From: RPRB01 sp035501615
Lineage (GTDB): Bacteria; Myxococcota; Myxococcia; Myxococcales; Myxococcaceae
Length of the DNA stretch: 64,000 nucleotides
Reading direction: 5' to 3'
Assembly: GCA_035501615.1 (NCBI GenBank)
Contig: DATJVY010000053.1
Span: 1 to 64,000 of the forward strand
Positions 35,828 to 44,517 of this stretch are shown here, piece by piece. The notes beneath the pieces were generated by a model. It was not told the origin of the DNA and ran no database searches. It was given only the letters and a program-made list of their open reading frames with translations. The first letter of the stretch is position 1. Each line of letters begins with the position of its first letter. Made by a program: the position numbers and the translations under genes.

Positions 35828-37543
35828 TCAGGGCCGGGCGCGGCGGAGGCGGATCAGGGCCACCAGCCCCGAGAGCCCGGCGAAGAGCGCGGCAAGGTAC
35901 GCGGGAACGTCACCGATGACAACGTAGGGAGTGCGGCCCTCGAGGAGCGGCAGCTCCGCCATGCGCCACTCGGGGCCGGTGAGCTCCGCGGCGGAGACCG
36001 CCAGACGGTCGCTGGGCACGATGCCGACGTCGGTCGCGTCGGAGATCCGGCCCACCGGATCGATGAATGCGCTCACCCCCGTGTTGGCCGCGCGGGCCAC
36101 CGGGCGCCCGGTCTCGACCGCGCGGCTGGCCACCATGTGGAGGAACTGGAACGGCGCCGACGAGAAGCCGTACCAGGCGTCGTTGGTCATGTTGACCAGC
36201 ACCTGGGCGCCGTTCCGGGCGTAGGTGCGGGAGATCTCCGGGAAGATGGCGTCGTAGCAGATCTCGATCGCCAGCCGGACCGGGGGCGCATCGGCGCGCC
36301 GGAGCACCGCCGGACTGAGGTCGTTGCCGGGGGTGAAGCTCGCCCCGACGATGTTCCCGATGGGGAGCACCTCGTCCATGTTCAGGGGGACGTACTCCCC
36401 GAAGGGCACCAGGTGGTTCTTCACGTAGTGGTGGGCGATGCCCAGCGTCGGGTCGAGCAGGAAGGCGGCGTTCTCGTTTCCCTTGCGGAGGTTCTTCGGA
36501 TCGTACACGTCGACGCCCACCAGGAGGCCGGCGCGGTACCCACCGGGGCGGAGCCCGACGTCGGTCAGCCGGGTGACGCCGGTGGGAAAGGCGAGCGGGT
36601 AGCTCCCCTCCGGCCAGACGATGAGATCGGCGCCGGCCTGGTCCGCGGCGTCGGTGGGCGGCAGGTAGCGGCCGAGGATGGTCGCAGCGCGGGAGCTGCC
36701 CCGGCCCATCTTCAGCTTCTGGTCGATGTTGGCCTGGATCACCGCCGCCCGGAGCCGGGGGGCGGCGGCCGCCGCCCGGTCCATCGCGCGGACGTGGAAC
36801 GCGCCGTAGACGTGTCCCAGCACGAGGACCGCCGCCGCGACGGCCAGGAGCGCGCGGGGCATCGGCCGCTCGCGCAGCCGCCGCCAGCGCCAGCCCTCGT
36901 AGAGCGCCCCGTTCACCACCGCCACCGCGAGCGCGATGCCGTACACCCCGCCGAGGCTGGCCACCTGATGGAACCAGAGGTTCCGGGTCTGGGTGTAGCC
37001 GAGGTTGGCCCAGGGGAAGCCGGAGCAGAAGTAGTTGCGCATCAGCTCGGAGGCCATCCACACCGGGCCCACGGTCCAGCCCATGCTCCAGCCGAGCCCG
37101 CGCTCGAGGAGGCGAAGGAGGCCGGCGGCGAGCGCCCAGTGGAACGCGCACCAGGCCACCAGCAGCTCCAGCGCGGGGATGCTGAGCCAGTTGGGCATCC
37201 CGCCGAAGGTCACCATCGCCACGTTCACCCACCAGAAGGCGCCGGTGAAGAACACCATCCCGCCCAGCTGCCCGGCCCAGAACGCCCGCCAGGGCGAGAG
37301 GCGGCGGATGGCGAGCAGCAGCGGGACGAGACAGACGAAGGCCAGCGGCTCGAGGATGCCGGAGGCGAACAGCTCCCGCCGCGGGCCCACCGGGAAGGCG
37401 ATGGGGAAGGCGGCGGCACCGAGCAGGCCGCTGAGGACGAGCGCTCCCAGGCGCCACGGGACGAGCAGGCGCTCGGGGCGGGCGGGGACCGAGCCCGGGG
37501 CGGGAGTCGGTTCGGGCGGGGGCGGGAGGGCGACGGCGGACAT
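35828..37543 (-). CDS. lnt: apolipoprotein N-acyltransferase
   Basis: 571 aa. About six to seven membrane helices fill residues 30-245, then comes a periplasmic nitrilase domain. The catalytic Glu is in LIVWPEGSYPLAF, the Lys in HHYVKNHLVPFGEYVP and the Cys in LAIEICYDAIFPE, all present. A final helix lies near residue 550. It adds the third acyl chain to lipoproteins in the inner membrane. It sits between ybeY and prfB, 15 nt after ybeY. Confidence 0.95.
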   Translation of the reverse strand: MSAVALPPPPEPTPAPGSVPARPERLLVPWRLGALVLSGLLGAAAFPIAFPVGPRRELFASGILEPLAFVCLVPLLLAIRRLSPWRAFWAGQLGGMVFFTGAFWWVNVAMVTFGGMPNWLSIPALELLVAWCAFHWALAAGLLRLLERGLGWSMGWTVGPVWMASELMRNYFCSGFPWANLGYTQTRNLWFHQVASLGGVYGIALAVAVVNGALYEGWRWRRLRERPMPRALLAVAAAVLVLGHVYGAFHVRAMDRAAAAAPRLRAAVIQANIDQKLKMGRGSSRAATILGRYLPPTDAADQAGADLIVWPEGSYPLAFPTGVTRLTDVGLRPGGYRAGLLVGVDVYDPKNLRKGNENAAFLLDPTLGIAHHYVKNHLVPFGEYVPLNMDEVLPIGNIVGASFTPGNDLSPAVLRRADAPPVRLAIEICYDAIFPEISRTYARNGAQVLVNMTNDAWYGFSSAPFQFLHMVASRAVETGRPVARAANTGVSAFIDPVGRISDATDVGIVPSDRLAVSAAELTGPEWRMAELPLLEGRTPYVVIGDVPAYLAALFAGLSGLVALIRLRRARP

Positions 37544-37558
37544 CGGGCGGGAGTGCTC

Positions 37559-38092
37559 CTACCAGAACCCTCGGGCGCGCGCGTGTCGTCCCCGGGCGGT
37601 GCCACCCCCGGCCGCCGGAACCATGCCCGGGCGGCCCAGCAGCCGGTTCTCCAGGAACGCCATCCGCTCCGCATCTGCCCGGCGTTGGTGGTCGTGCCCC
37701 AGGAGGTGGAGGAGCCCGTGCGCCAGGTACAGGTCCAGCTCGTCCCCGAGGGTGCGACCCCGGGCCCGGGCCTGCCGGCGCGCCGTGTCCAGCGAGAGGA
37801 TGACGTCGCCGAGGTGGCGCGGGCCGGGGGGCCCCGGGGGTGGCGACCCGGTGGGAAAGCTGAGGACGTCGGTCGGGCGGTCCTTCCGCCGCCAGCTGCG
37901 GTTGAGCGCCCGGATGCCCGCGTCGTCGGTGAGGAGCACCGAGAGCTCGACCCGCTCGAGGTCGAGGGTGGCGAGGAAGCGGCGCGCGCTGCGACGGAGG
38001 CGGGCGACGAGCGGGCCGGGAGCGGAGGGTCCCGCGACGCGGACCTCGATCACCGTGGTCGGAGCGGCACGACGGCGGCGGGGGGAGTCCAT
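37559..38092 (-). CDS. ybeY: endoribonuclease YbeY
   Basis: 177 aa. A zinc metalloprotein for 16S 3' maturation and ribosome quality control. VLLTDDAGIRALNRSWRRKD and TDVLSFPTG are conserved, and the metal motif HGLLHLLGHDH is complete. The C-terminus has about 25 extra Gly/Arg-rich residues. The ATG at 38092 is chosen because residues before it in the open frame are not conserved. The pgpH-ybeY-lnt order resembles the common phoH-ybeY-lnt linkage. Confidence 0.93.
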   Translation of the reverse strand: MDSPRRRRAAPTTVIEVRVAGPSAPGPLVARLRRSARRFLATLDLERVELSVLLTDDAGIRALNRSWRRKDRPTDVLSFPTGSPPPGPPGPRHLGDVILSLDTARRQARARGRTLGDELDLYLAHGLLHLLGHDHQRRADAERMAFLENRLLGRPGMVPAAGGGTARGRHARARGFW

Positions 38093-38180
38093 CGGGGCCG
38101 ATGCTAACCTCCGCGGACCTGCATGCCCCGGCGATCGACGGCTCGACGGTCGACCGCGCACGACCGTCACCCGCGACTTC

Positions 38181-40589
38181 TCAACGACCCGGACCGCTCC
38201 CTCCGGCGCCCCCTCGACGGGTCTCCTCCGGACGCGGAGTCTTGACTGGCCCCTGCGTCCGCCCCTCGGGCGCGAGCGCCAGTCCTCCGGGGCGTCCCGC
38301 TCCGAATGCGCCTGGCGGATAGGCCGGCCGCGAGTGGTAGATGCCCTCCAGGGTGTGGAGGAAGGACACCGAGATGGCGTTCAGGTCCCGGAGGGTGAGG
38401 TCGCACTCGTCCAGCTGGCCCTCGGTGAACACCACGGTGATGATCCGCTGCACCAGCGCCCGCAGCCGCTCGCTGGTCGGCTCCGGCATGGCCCGGCTCG
38501 CCGCCTCCACCGCATCGGCCAGCATCACCAGGGCCGCCTCGCGGAACTGGGGCCGCGGCCCGGTGTAGCGGAAGAGCGCGTCGTCCACCGCCCCTTCCCT
38601 CCCCTCGGCCTCCTTCGTCGCCTTGTGGTGGAAGTAGCCCACCAGCCGGGTGCCGTGGTGCTGGGCGATGACGTCCTGCACCGCGCGCGGCAGCTTGTAG
38701 CGCCGCGCGAGCTCCAGCCCGTCGGTGACGTGGCGCTTGATGATGACCGCGCTCATCCCCGGAGCGAGACAGTCGTGCGGGTTCTCCCCCTTCTGGTTCT
38801 CGCCGAAGTAGAGCGGATTCTTCCCCTTCCCGATGTCGTGGTAGTAGGCGCAGGTCCTCGAGAGCAGCGGGTTGCAGCCCGTCGCCTCCGCCGCCGCCTC
38901 CACCAGCGAGCCGACGATGATGCTGTGGTGGTAGGTGCCCGGGCTCTGGACGATGAGCTCCTTGAGGGCCGGGTGGTTCAGGTTCGCCAGCTCGAGCAGC
39001 TTGAGGTCGCTCGCGTAGCCGAAGCTCGACTCGAGCAGCGGCGTCAGCGCCAGCGCCAGGGTGGGGACGACCAGGGCCGAGCCGAGTCCGGCGAAGCACG
39101 CGGCGAGCAGCGCATCGCGGGCCGAGCCCTTCCCCGCCGCGAGCCCGAAGGCCAGCACCACCCCGGCGTTCACGAAGCCCACCCAGGCCCCGCTCCGGAA
39201 GAGCGCCGCCCGGTCGCGGGCGCGTGCGACGTGCGTCGCCGCCACCAGGCTCCCCAGCAGCCCGTAGACCGCGAAGAACAGCGAGTTCCCGAGCATCACT
39301 CCCACCAGCGTCGAGAGCACCAGCCCGAAGAACAGCGCCAGCTCCTGGTTGAGCAGCAACCGGACCAGCATCGCTCCCGCCGCGATCGGGAGCAGCACCA
39401 GCAGCGCCTGCATCGGGAGCACCGGCCAGCGGTCGTGGAGCGCCTCGGCGACGGCCGCCGCCAGCCGGAACGTGGCGAGCAGCACGACCAGCAGCACCCC
39501 GAGGAGCAGCCCGTCGCGCCGGGTGGGCCGGAACCGCCGGAAGGCCTTTCGGTGGAAGGTCCAAATGCCCCCCAGCAGGAGCGCGACCAGCGCCGCCGTC
39601 CCCACGGTCGCCTCCACCACGTCGAAGCGGTCGGTCTGGGCCCGCATCGCCGCGAGCATCCGGAGATGGTCCGGGGTGACCAGCTCACCGTCCCCGATGA
39701 TCTTCTGGCCCTTCTTGATCTGGATGACCGCGTCCTTGACCAAGGCGGCGGCCACCGCCCGGCGGCGCTCGGTCTCCGCGATGTTGGCGGTGAGGTTGGG
39801 CCGCAGCGCGCGCTTCGCGATGCGCAGCACCGCCCGTCGGAGGAGCGCCGGTGCGTCGGGCAGGACGTTCCCGGGAAGGGTGGCCCAGCGGTCCATCTCC
39901 GCCCGCGCCTCGCGGACGTCGAGCACAGCCGGTGGCGACACCGCGCTGGGATGCTCGGCCCCGTCGCCGAGGTCCCGGATGGTCAGGAAGCTCCCCGGGG
40001 GACCGAGGTCCTCGCGCGCCCCGACCACCGGCCCGAGGTAGCCGCGGGAGAGCACCGAGAGGACGGCGTGCTCCACCTCGGGTGAGGCGTGGGCATCCAC
40101 CAGCGCCTTCCAGTCCTCGTCTTCGACCTCGAACAGCCGTTGCTCGAAGGTCTGCCGGGCCTGGGCGAGCGCCGTTGCGTCCGGCGGCTCGGGCCTCCGG
40201 CGCGCCGGTCCGGGCTTGGCCGGCGCCTCGAGGTGGGTCAGCCCGATGCGGAGCGCAGCGAACGCCTCCTGCACCGCTCCCTGCACCTCGGGGACGACCG
40301 CGGGGTTGAAGTCGAACACCGGACGGACGCTGGCGCGGGCGTCCTGGCGGCGCCGGTCGGTCAGCGCCGCGTCGGGGATGTCGTAGTCCCGGGTGGCCTT
40401 GTAGCCCGCCGCCGAGGTGCTCTCGAACGGCCGGCCCACGTCCTCGGGCCGGAGCTGCGGCAGGGTCTGGACCGCGAAGCCCGGGGCGACGAGGAGCCCG
40501 GACAGGACCGACACGACCGCGAGGAGTGTCAGCGCTGGGAGGGCCTGCCGGAGGCCCGACCGCCACCGGCCCTTTCCGTCTTCGTCCAA
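38181..40589 (-). CDS. PgpH-type 7TM-HD domain phosphodiesterase
   Basis: 802 aa. One N-terminal helix (about 15-38) and an extracytoplasmic 7TMR-HDED domain (about 40-330) are followed by seven membrane helices (about 335-545), a cytoplasmic HD domain and a Pro/Gly-rich tail. HD motifs are GTYHHSIIVGSLVEAAAEA, RTCAYYHDIGKGKNP (HD) and VIIKRHVTDG. PgpH-type proteins hydrolyse c-di-AMP in Firmicutes; the ligand in this organism is not shown. The start is TTG at 40589 with no clear Shine-Dalgarno. Confidence 0.86.
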   Translation of the reverse strand: MDEDGKGRWRSGLRQALPALTLLAVVSVLSGLLVAPGFAVQTLPQLRPEDVGRPFESTSAAGYKATRDYDIPDAALTDRRRQDARASVRPVFDFNPAVVPEVQGAVQEAFAALRIGLTHLEAPAKPGPARRRPEPPDATALAQARQTFEQRLFEVEDEDWKALVDAHASPEVEHAVLSVLSRGYLGPVVGAREDLGPPGSFLTIRDLGDGAEHPSAVSPPAVLDVREARAEMDRWATLPGNVLPDAPALLRRAVLRIAKRALRPNLTANIAETERRRAVAAALVKDAVIQIKKGQKIIGDGELVTPDHLRMLAAMRAQTDRFDVVEATVGTAALVALLLGGIWTFHRKAFRRFRPTRRDGLLLGVLLVVLLATFRLAAAVAEALHDRWPVLPMQALLVLLPIAAGAMLVRLLLNQELALFFGLVLSTLVGVMLGNSLFFAVYGLLGSLVAATHVARARDRAALFRSGAWVGFVNAGVVLAFGLAAGKGSARDALLAACFAGLGSALVVPTLALALTPLLESSFGYASDLKLLELANLNHPALKELIVQSPGTYHHSIIVGSLVEAAAEATGCNPLLSRTCAYYHDIGKGKNPLYFGENQKGENPHDCLAPGMSAVIIKRHVTDGLELARRYKLPRAVQDVIAQHHGTRLVGYFHHKATKEAEGREGAVDDALFRYTGPRPQFREAALVMLADAVEAASRAMPEPTSERLRALVQRIITVVFTEGQLDECDLTLRDLNAISVSFLHTLEGIYHSRPAYPPGAFGAGRPGGLALAPEGRTQGPVKTPRPEETRRGGAGGSGPGR

Positions 40590-40596
40590 GAGGCGG

Positions 40597-40797
40597 TCAC
40601 CCTAGGGTCCTGCCCCGACAGCCGACAAGCGGGACGGCACGAGCGAGCAGCCGCCGAACGCGTTCCAGCAGCCACGCGATGTGTTCTGCGGTGGGCAGTC
40701 CGGGGGCCGCACCAGGGGGAGACTCGAGGAGCGGCGGGGTACGCAGCGCGTCCAGGCTCACGCGCCAGGAGCGCGGACGGTGTCCGGGCTCACTCAC
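40597..40797 (-). CDS. possible 66-aa protein between the ADOP permease and pgpH
   Basis: A 66-aa frame that fills most of the 204-nt gap. Its GTG overlaps the permease stop as GTGA, the coupling pattern used throughout this block, and it ends 7 nt before the pgpH TTG. The second half looks helical and amphipathic (EHIAWLLERVRRLLARAV). About three quarters of third codon positions are G/C, lower than neighbours by eye. No family recognised. It may be chance. Confidence 0.3.
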   Translation of the reverse strand: MSEPGHRPRSWRVSLDALRTPPLLESPPGAAPGLPTAEHIAWLLERVRRLLARAVPLVGCRGRTLG

Positions 40798-43232
40798 TCG
40801 GCGCGGAGCGCCTCCTGCGGGTCGACCCGGGTCGCGCGCTCGGCCGGCACCAGCGCCGCGGCGACGGTCACCAGGGTGAGCATCCCGGCGGCTCCGAGCG
40901 CGGTCGGCGGATCGGACGGAGCCACCTGGTAGAGGAGCTGCTGGAACGACCGGCCGAGGAGGAGCGCACCGCCGAGTCCAGCCGCGATGCCGATGCCCCC
41001 CAGGGTCAGCGCCCGGCGGAGGATCCACCAGCGGACCGACCGCGCCGAGGCGCCGATGGCCATCCGGATGCCGATCTCCCGTGTGCGCTGCGCCACGCTG
41101 AAGGCGAGCACCCCGTACACGCCCGCGGCGGCCAGGAGCACGGCCAGCCCGGCGAAGAGCCCGAGCAGCACGCCGGCCGACCGGGGCGCCGCCACCGAAT
41201 CGGAGAGCCGGTCCTCGAGCGTCTTCGAGTCGAAGAGCGACAGGCCGGGGTCCACCGCGGCCAGCTCGTGGCGCGCAGCGATGGCGAGCGGGGCCAGGGC
41301 CTGGCGGCTCCGGACGACGAAGGTCAGGCGGCTCGAGGTGTCCTGGTCCAGCGGGTAGTACATCTCGGGGCGCGGCTTCTCGCCGAGGCCGTCGTGGTGC
41401 ACGTCGCCGATCACCCCGACGATGCGCCGCCACGGCTCGTGGTCCTCCGAATCTCCGGGCCGGATCCGCCCACCCACCGGCGACTTGCCCCCCCAGAACC
41501 GCTGGACGGCCGCGGTGTTGACCAGCGCCACCGGCTCTCCCGCGGCCCGATCCGACTCCTCGAAGGTCCGCCCCTCCAGCAGCGGGATGCCCATCGCCTC
41601 GACGTACCCGGGCGAGGCGAACCGGTACTCGATGGCCGGCTCCTGCGCCTTGTCGAAGACCTGCCCCTCGATGGAGAAGTTGCCGTTGGTGTTGCTCCCG
41701 CTCAGCGGCAGATCGTTGATCGCACCGGCGAAGGTCACGCCCGGCAGGGCCCGCAGCCGCAGGAGGAACGCGGCCATCATCGCCCGCTTCGAGGGGTCGT
41801 CGGGGTAGCGCTCCTGCGGCAGCTGCACCCGGAAGGCGGTCGCCTGCTCGGGGCGAAAGCCCGGATCCTGGCGCAGCAGACGCTGTACGCTCTGGAGGAC
41901 CAGCCCGGCGCCGAGGAGCGGGGCGAGCGCGAGCGCCACCTCGAGGACCACCAGCGTCGATTGGAGCCACTGCGTCCGGTGGCCGAGCGCCGTCCGCATC
42001 TCGCCGCGGACCGCCCCCAGATCGCCCCGGGCGAGGAAGAGCGAGGGAAGCACCCCGAAGAGCGCGGTGGTCAGGACACAGAGCCCCACGCTGAAGCCGA
42101 GGACCCGGAGATCGAGACCCACCGCCTGGGCCAGCGCCGGGGTGTTGACCGGGAGCGAGTGGCGCAGCACCGAGGAGCCCGCCAGCCCGACCAGGAGCCC
42201 GAGCCCCGTCCCGGCCACCGAGAGCAGCGCCGCCTCGACCAGGAGCGCGCGGGCCACGTGCCAGCGATCCGCGCCGAGGGCCATCCGGACCGCCACCTCG
42301 CGCCGGCGTGCCGACCCGCGCGCGAGGAGGAGGTTGGCGAGGTTCACGCAGGCGATGAGCAGGACCAGCGCGACCACCGCTCCGAGCGCACCGAGCGAGG
42401 CGCGTGCCGGCCCGAGGAGCTCGTCCGCCCAGGGCACGACGAGGATCCCGTGGTGCTGATAGTCGGGGTTCTCGCGCATGATCGAATGGACCACCGCGAG
42501 GAGGTCCCTCTGCGCGGCGGCGACGGTGACTCCCGGGGCGAGGCGGCCGACGGCATTCATGAAGTGCGTCCCGCGCGGGGCGGCCGGGTCGTTCTGCAGC
42601 GGCACCCAGACGTCGGAGTCGCCGTTCCAGTGGGGCTGCGCGCGGACCACGCCGAGCACGGTGTGATCGCGCCCGTCGAGGCGGATGGTGGACCCCACGA
42701 TGTCGGGACGTCCGGCGAAGTGGGTGCGCCAGAAGCGCTCCCCGAGCATCGCCACCGCCGGGCCTCCGAGCCGGTCCTCGTCCTCGGAGAACTCCCTGCC
42801 CAGGAGCGGCGGCAGCCCGAGCACGCGCATGGCACCGGCGTTCATCCGCTGGGTGGAGACCCGCAGCGGCTCGGCATCCCCGCTGAGGCTCTTGTTGGTC
42901 TGGGCGAAGAGCGCCAGCCCGGTCAGGGTCCGCGCCTGGGTGGCCCAGTCGTGGGCATCGGGCACCGACGTCGATGCCCGCGGCACGTCGGGCTGCACGT
43001 CGTAGATGCGCACCAGCTGCTCCGGGGCTCGGTAGGCGAGCGGCCGGAGCAGGACCGCGTTGACCAGGGTGAACACCGCGGTGGTCGCACCGGTGGCGAG
43101 CGCCAGGGTCAGGACCGCCGTCGCGGTGAAGCCCCGATCGTGCAGGAGGCGCCGGGCACCGATCCGGACGTCCTTCCCGATCCCGGCGAGGAGGGGCGAG
43201 TGGTCCTTCTGGCTGGCGGGGCGGGCGCGCAT
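40794..43232 (-). CDS. ADOP/MacB-type FtsX-domain permease, orphan
   Basis: 812 aa with duplicated architecture. An N-terminal helix (RGFTATAVLTLALATGATTA) precedes a MacB-like periplasmic domain, then three helices with LLIACVNLANLLLARGSARR. The same layout repeats in the second half, ending GVYGVLAFSVAQRTREIGIR and PAERATRVDPQEAL. This is the acidobacterial duplicated orphan permease pattern, well spread in myxobacteria. No ABC ATPase or membrane-fusion protein is adjacent. It lies between phoH and pgpH, interrupting a usual gene pair. The substrate is unknown. Confidence 0.88.
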   Translation of the reverse strand: MRARPASQKDHSPLLAGIGKDVRIGARRLLHDRGFTATAVLTLALATGATTAVFTLVNAVLLRPLAYRAPEQLVRIYDVQPDVPRASTSVPDAHDWATQARTLTGLALFAQTNKSLSGDAEPLRVSTQRMNAGAMRVLGLPPLLGREFSEDEDRLGGPAVAMLGERFWRTHFAGRPDIVGSTIRLDGRDHTVLGVVRAQPHWNGDSDVWVPLQNDPAAPRGTHFMNAVGRLAPGVTVAAAQRDLLAVVHSIMRENPDYQHHGILVVPWADELLGPARASLGALGAVVALVLLIACVNLANLLLARGSARRREVAVRMALGADRWHVARALLVEAALLSVAGTGLGLLVGLAGSSVLRHSLPVNTPALAQAVGLDLRVLGFSVGLCVLTTALFGVLPSLFLARGDLGAVRGEMRTALGHRTQWLQSTLVVLEVALALAPLLGAGLVLQSVQRLLRQDPGFRPEQATAFRVQLPQERYPDDPSKRAMMAAFLLRLRALPGVTFAGAINDLPLSGSNTNGNFSIEGQVFDKAQEPAIEYRFASPGYVEAMGIPLLEGRTFEESDRAAGEPVALVNTAAVQRFWGGKSPVGGRIRPGDSEDHEPWRRIVGVIGDVHHDGLGEKPRPEMYYPLDQDTSSRLTFVVRSRQALAPLAIAARHELAAVDPGLSLFDSKTLEDRLSDSVAAPRSAGVLLGLFAGLAVLLAAAGVYGVLAFSVAQRTREIGIRMAIGASARSVRWWILRRALTLGGIGIAAGLGGALLLGRSFQQLLYQVAPSDPPTALGAAGMLTLVTVAAALVPAERATRVDPQEALRAE

Positions 43233-43377
43233 GGAGCGTCGGCTTCAGCGAACCGCGTGCCAGGAGGCTCCTCCGGAGGAGGCACGCAACCCGGCGGAAG
43301 CAGGGGCAGGCTCGGGACCGGGCATCCCATTTCCGGACAGCGGCGCTCGATCGTGGCGACCGCGCGCCGCTGGTGCC

Positions 43378-44466
43378 TCACTCCCTCGAGGGCTCGGCGG
43401 GACCGGGCGGATCCTCCGACTCTGCGGGCGCGGGCTCCCCCTGGGGCGCCGGCTCCGCGCGCGCCGCCTCCGCCTTCGCCTCGGCCTCCGAGCGGTCGTA
43501 GGCGCGGATGACCTCCTGGACCAGCGGGTGGCGAACCACGTCCACCTCGGTGAAGGTACAGAAGCCGATCCCCTCCACGCCGTCGAGGATCCGCCTCGCG
43601 TGCGACAGCCCCGAGGCCTTCCCCAGCGGCAGGTCGACCTGGGTGACGTCCCCGGTCACCACTGCCTTGCTGTGAAAGCCGAGACGGGTGAGGAACATCT
43701 TCATCTGCTCGACGGTCGTGTTCTGGGCCTCGTCGAGGATGACGAACGCGTCGTTCAGCGTCCGGCCGCGCATGAAGGCCAGCGGTGCGACCTCCACCGT
43801 GCCCTGCTCCACGAGCTGCGCCGCGCGGCCCATGTCCATCATGTCGTGGAGCGCGTCGTAGAGGGGGCGAAGGTAGGGGTTCACCTTCTCCGCCAGGTCT
43901 CCGGGAAGGAAGCCCAGCTTCTCACCGGCCTCCACCGCCGGGCGGGCGAGGATGATGCGCTTCACGCTCCGGGCCTGCAGCGCGGCCACGGCCATCGCCA
44001 TCGCCAGGTAGGTCTTCCCGGTCCCGGCCGGGCCGATGCCGAACACGATGTCGTGCCGCCGGATGGCGTCGACGTAGCGCTTCTGGTTCAGGCTCTTCGG
44101 GGACACGTTGCGCCCCGCCCGGGAGAGCACCGGGCCCAGCAGGAGGCTGTCCAGTCCCTGCTCCGCGGGGGAGCCGCGGCCGAGCATCTTCAGGCCCTGC
44201 TCGACGTCCTCGCGCCCCACCGACTGGCCTGCGCGGAGGACGGTCTCGAGCTGCTCCACCAGCCGCACCGCGGAGGCCACGGCGTCCGCCGGCCCGGAGA
44301 GGTGGAGCTCCGTCCCGCGCTGCCCCACCCGCACTCCCAGGCGCCGCTCGATGGCCTTGAGGTTCTCGCCGTGGTTGCCGGACACGCCGAGGGCGACGTC
44401 GTTGTCCCGGAGGTCCACCCGGGCGGTGGTCACGAGCGCGGTGTCACGGGGCGAAGCGGTGGGCAA
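43378..44466 (-). CDS. PhoH family ATPase
   Basis: 362 aa. An N-terminal KH-like region (about 10-75, with GNHGENLKAIERRLGVRVG) precedes the PhoH ATPase domain. Walker A is FGIGPAGTGKTYLAMAMAV, Walker B is FVILDEAQNTTVEQMKMFL, and GFHSKAVVTGDVTQVDLP is the sensor region. The C-terminus is Ala/Glu/Pro-rich. It belongs to the YbeZ-like group linked to YbeY in RNA metabolism; ybeY lies three genes downstream. The start is TTG with AAGGA 4 nt upstream; GTG at 44433 is possible. Confidence 0.92.
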   Translation of the reverse strand: MPTASPRDTALVTTARVDLRDNDVALGVSGNHGENLKAIERRLGVRVGQRGTELHLSGPADAVASAVRLVEQLETVLRAGQSVGREDVEQGLKMLGRGSPAEQGLDSLLLGPVLSRAGRNVSPKSLNQKRYVDAIRRHDIVFGIGPAGTGKTYLAMAMAVAALQARSVKRIILARPAVEAGEKLGFLPGDLAEKVNPYLRPLYDALHDMMDMGRAAQLVEQGTVEVAPLAFMRGRTLNDAFVILDEAQNTTVEQMKMFLTRLGFHSKAVVTGDVTQVDLPLGKASGLSHARRILDGVEGIGFCTFTEVDVVRHPLVQEVIRAYDRSEAEAKAEAARAEPAPQGEPAPAESEDPPGPAEPSRE

Positions 44467-44481
44467 CGGTTCCTTTCAGGT

Positions 44482-44500
44482 GCGTCCTCCGGGAGGGCGC
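44482..44500 (-). terminator. stem-loop between the DUF4388 gene and phoH
   Basis: An 8-bp stem (one G-U pair) with a 3-nt loop, GCGTCCTC/GAGGGCGC on the plus strand, about 18 nt past the DUF4388 stop and 15 nt before the phoH start. There is no U-tract. It may be a terminator, an attenuator or an mRNA-stabilising element. Confidence 0.35.
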
Positions 44501-44517
44501 GTCAGCAGACGGAGAGG

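Noticed and set aside
34979..38107. 1042-aa plus-strand frame opposite prfB and lnt
   Set aside because: Low-complexity antisense frame with no recognisable motif; both minus-strand genes have intact catalytic motifs.
40089..43511. 1140-aa plus-strand frame opposite the ADOP permease
   Set aside because: Same antisense artefact of high third-position GC.
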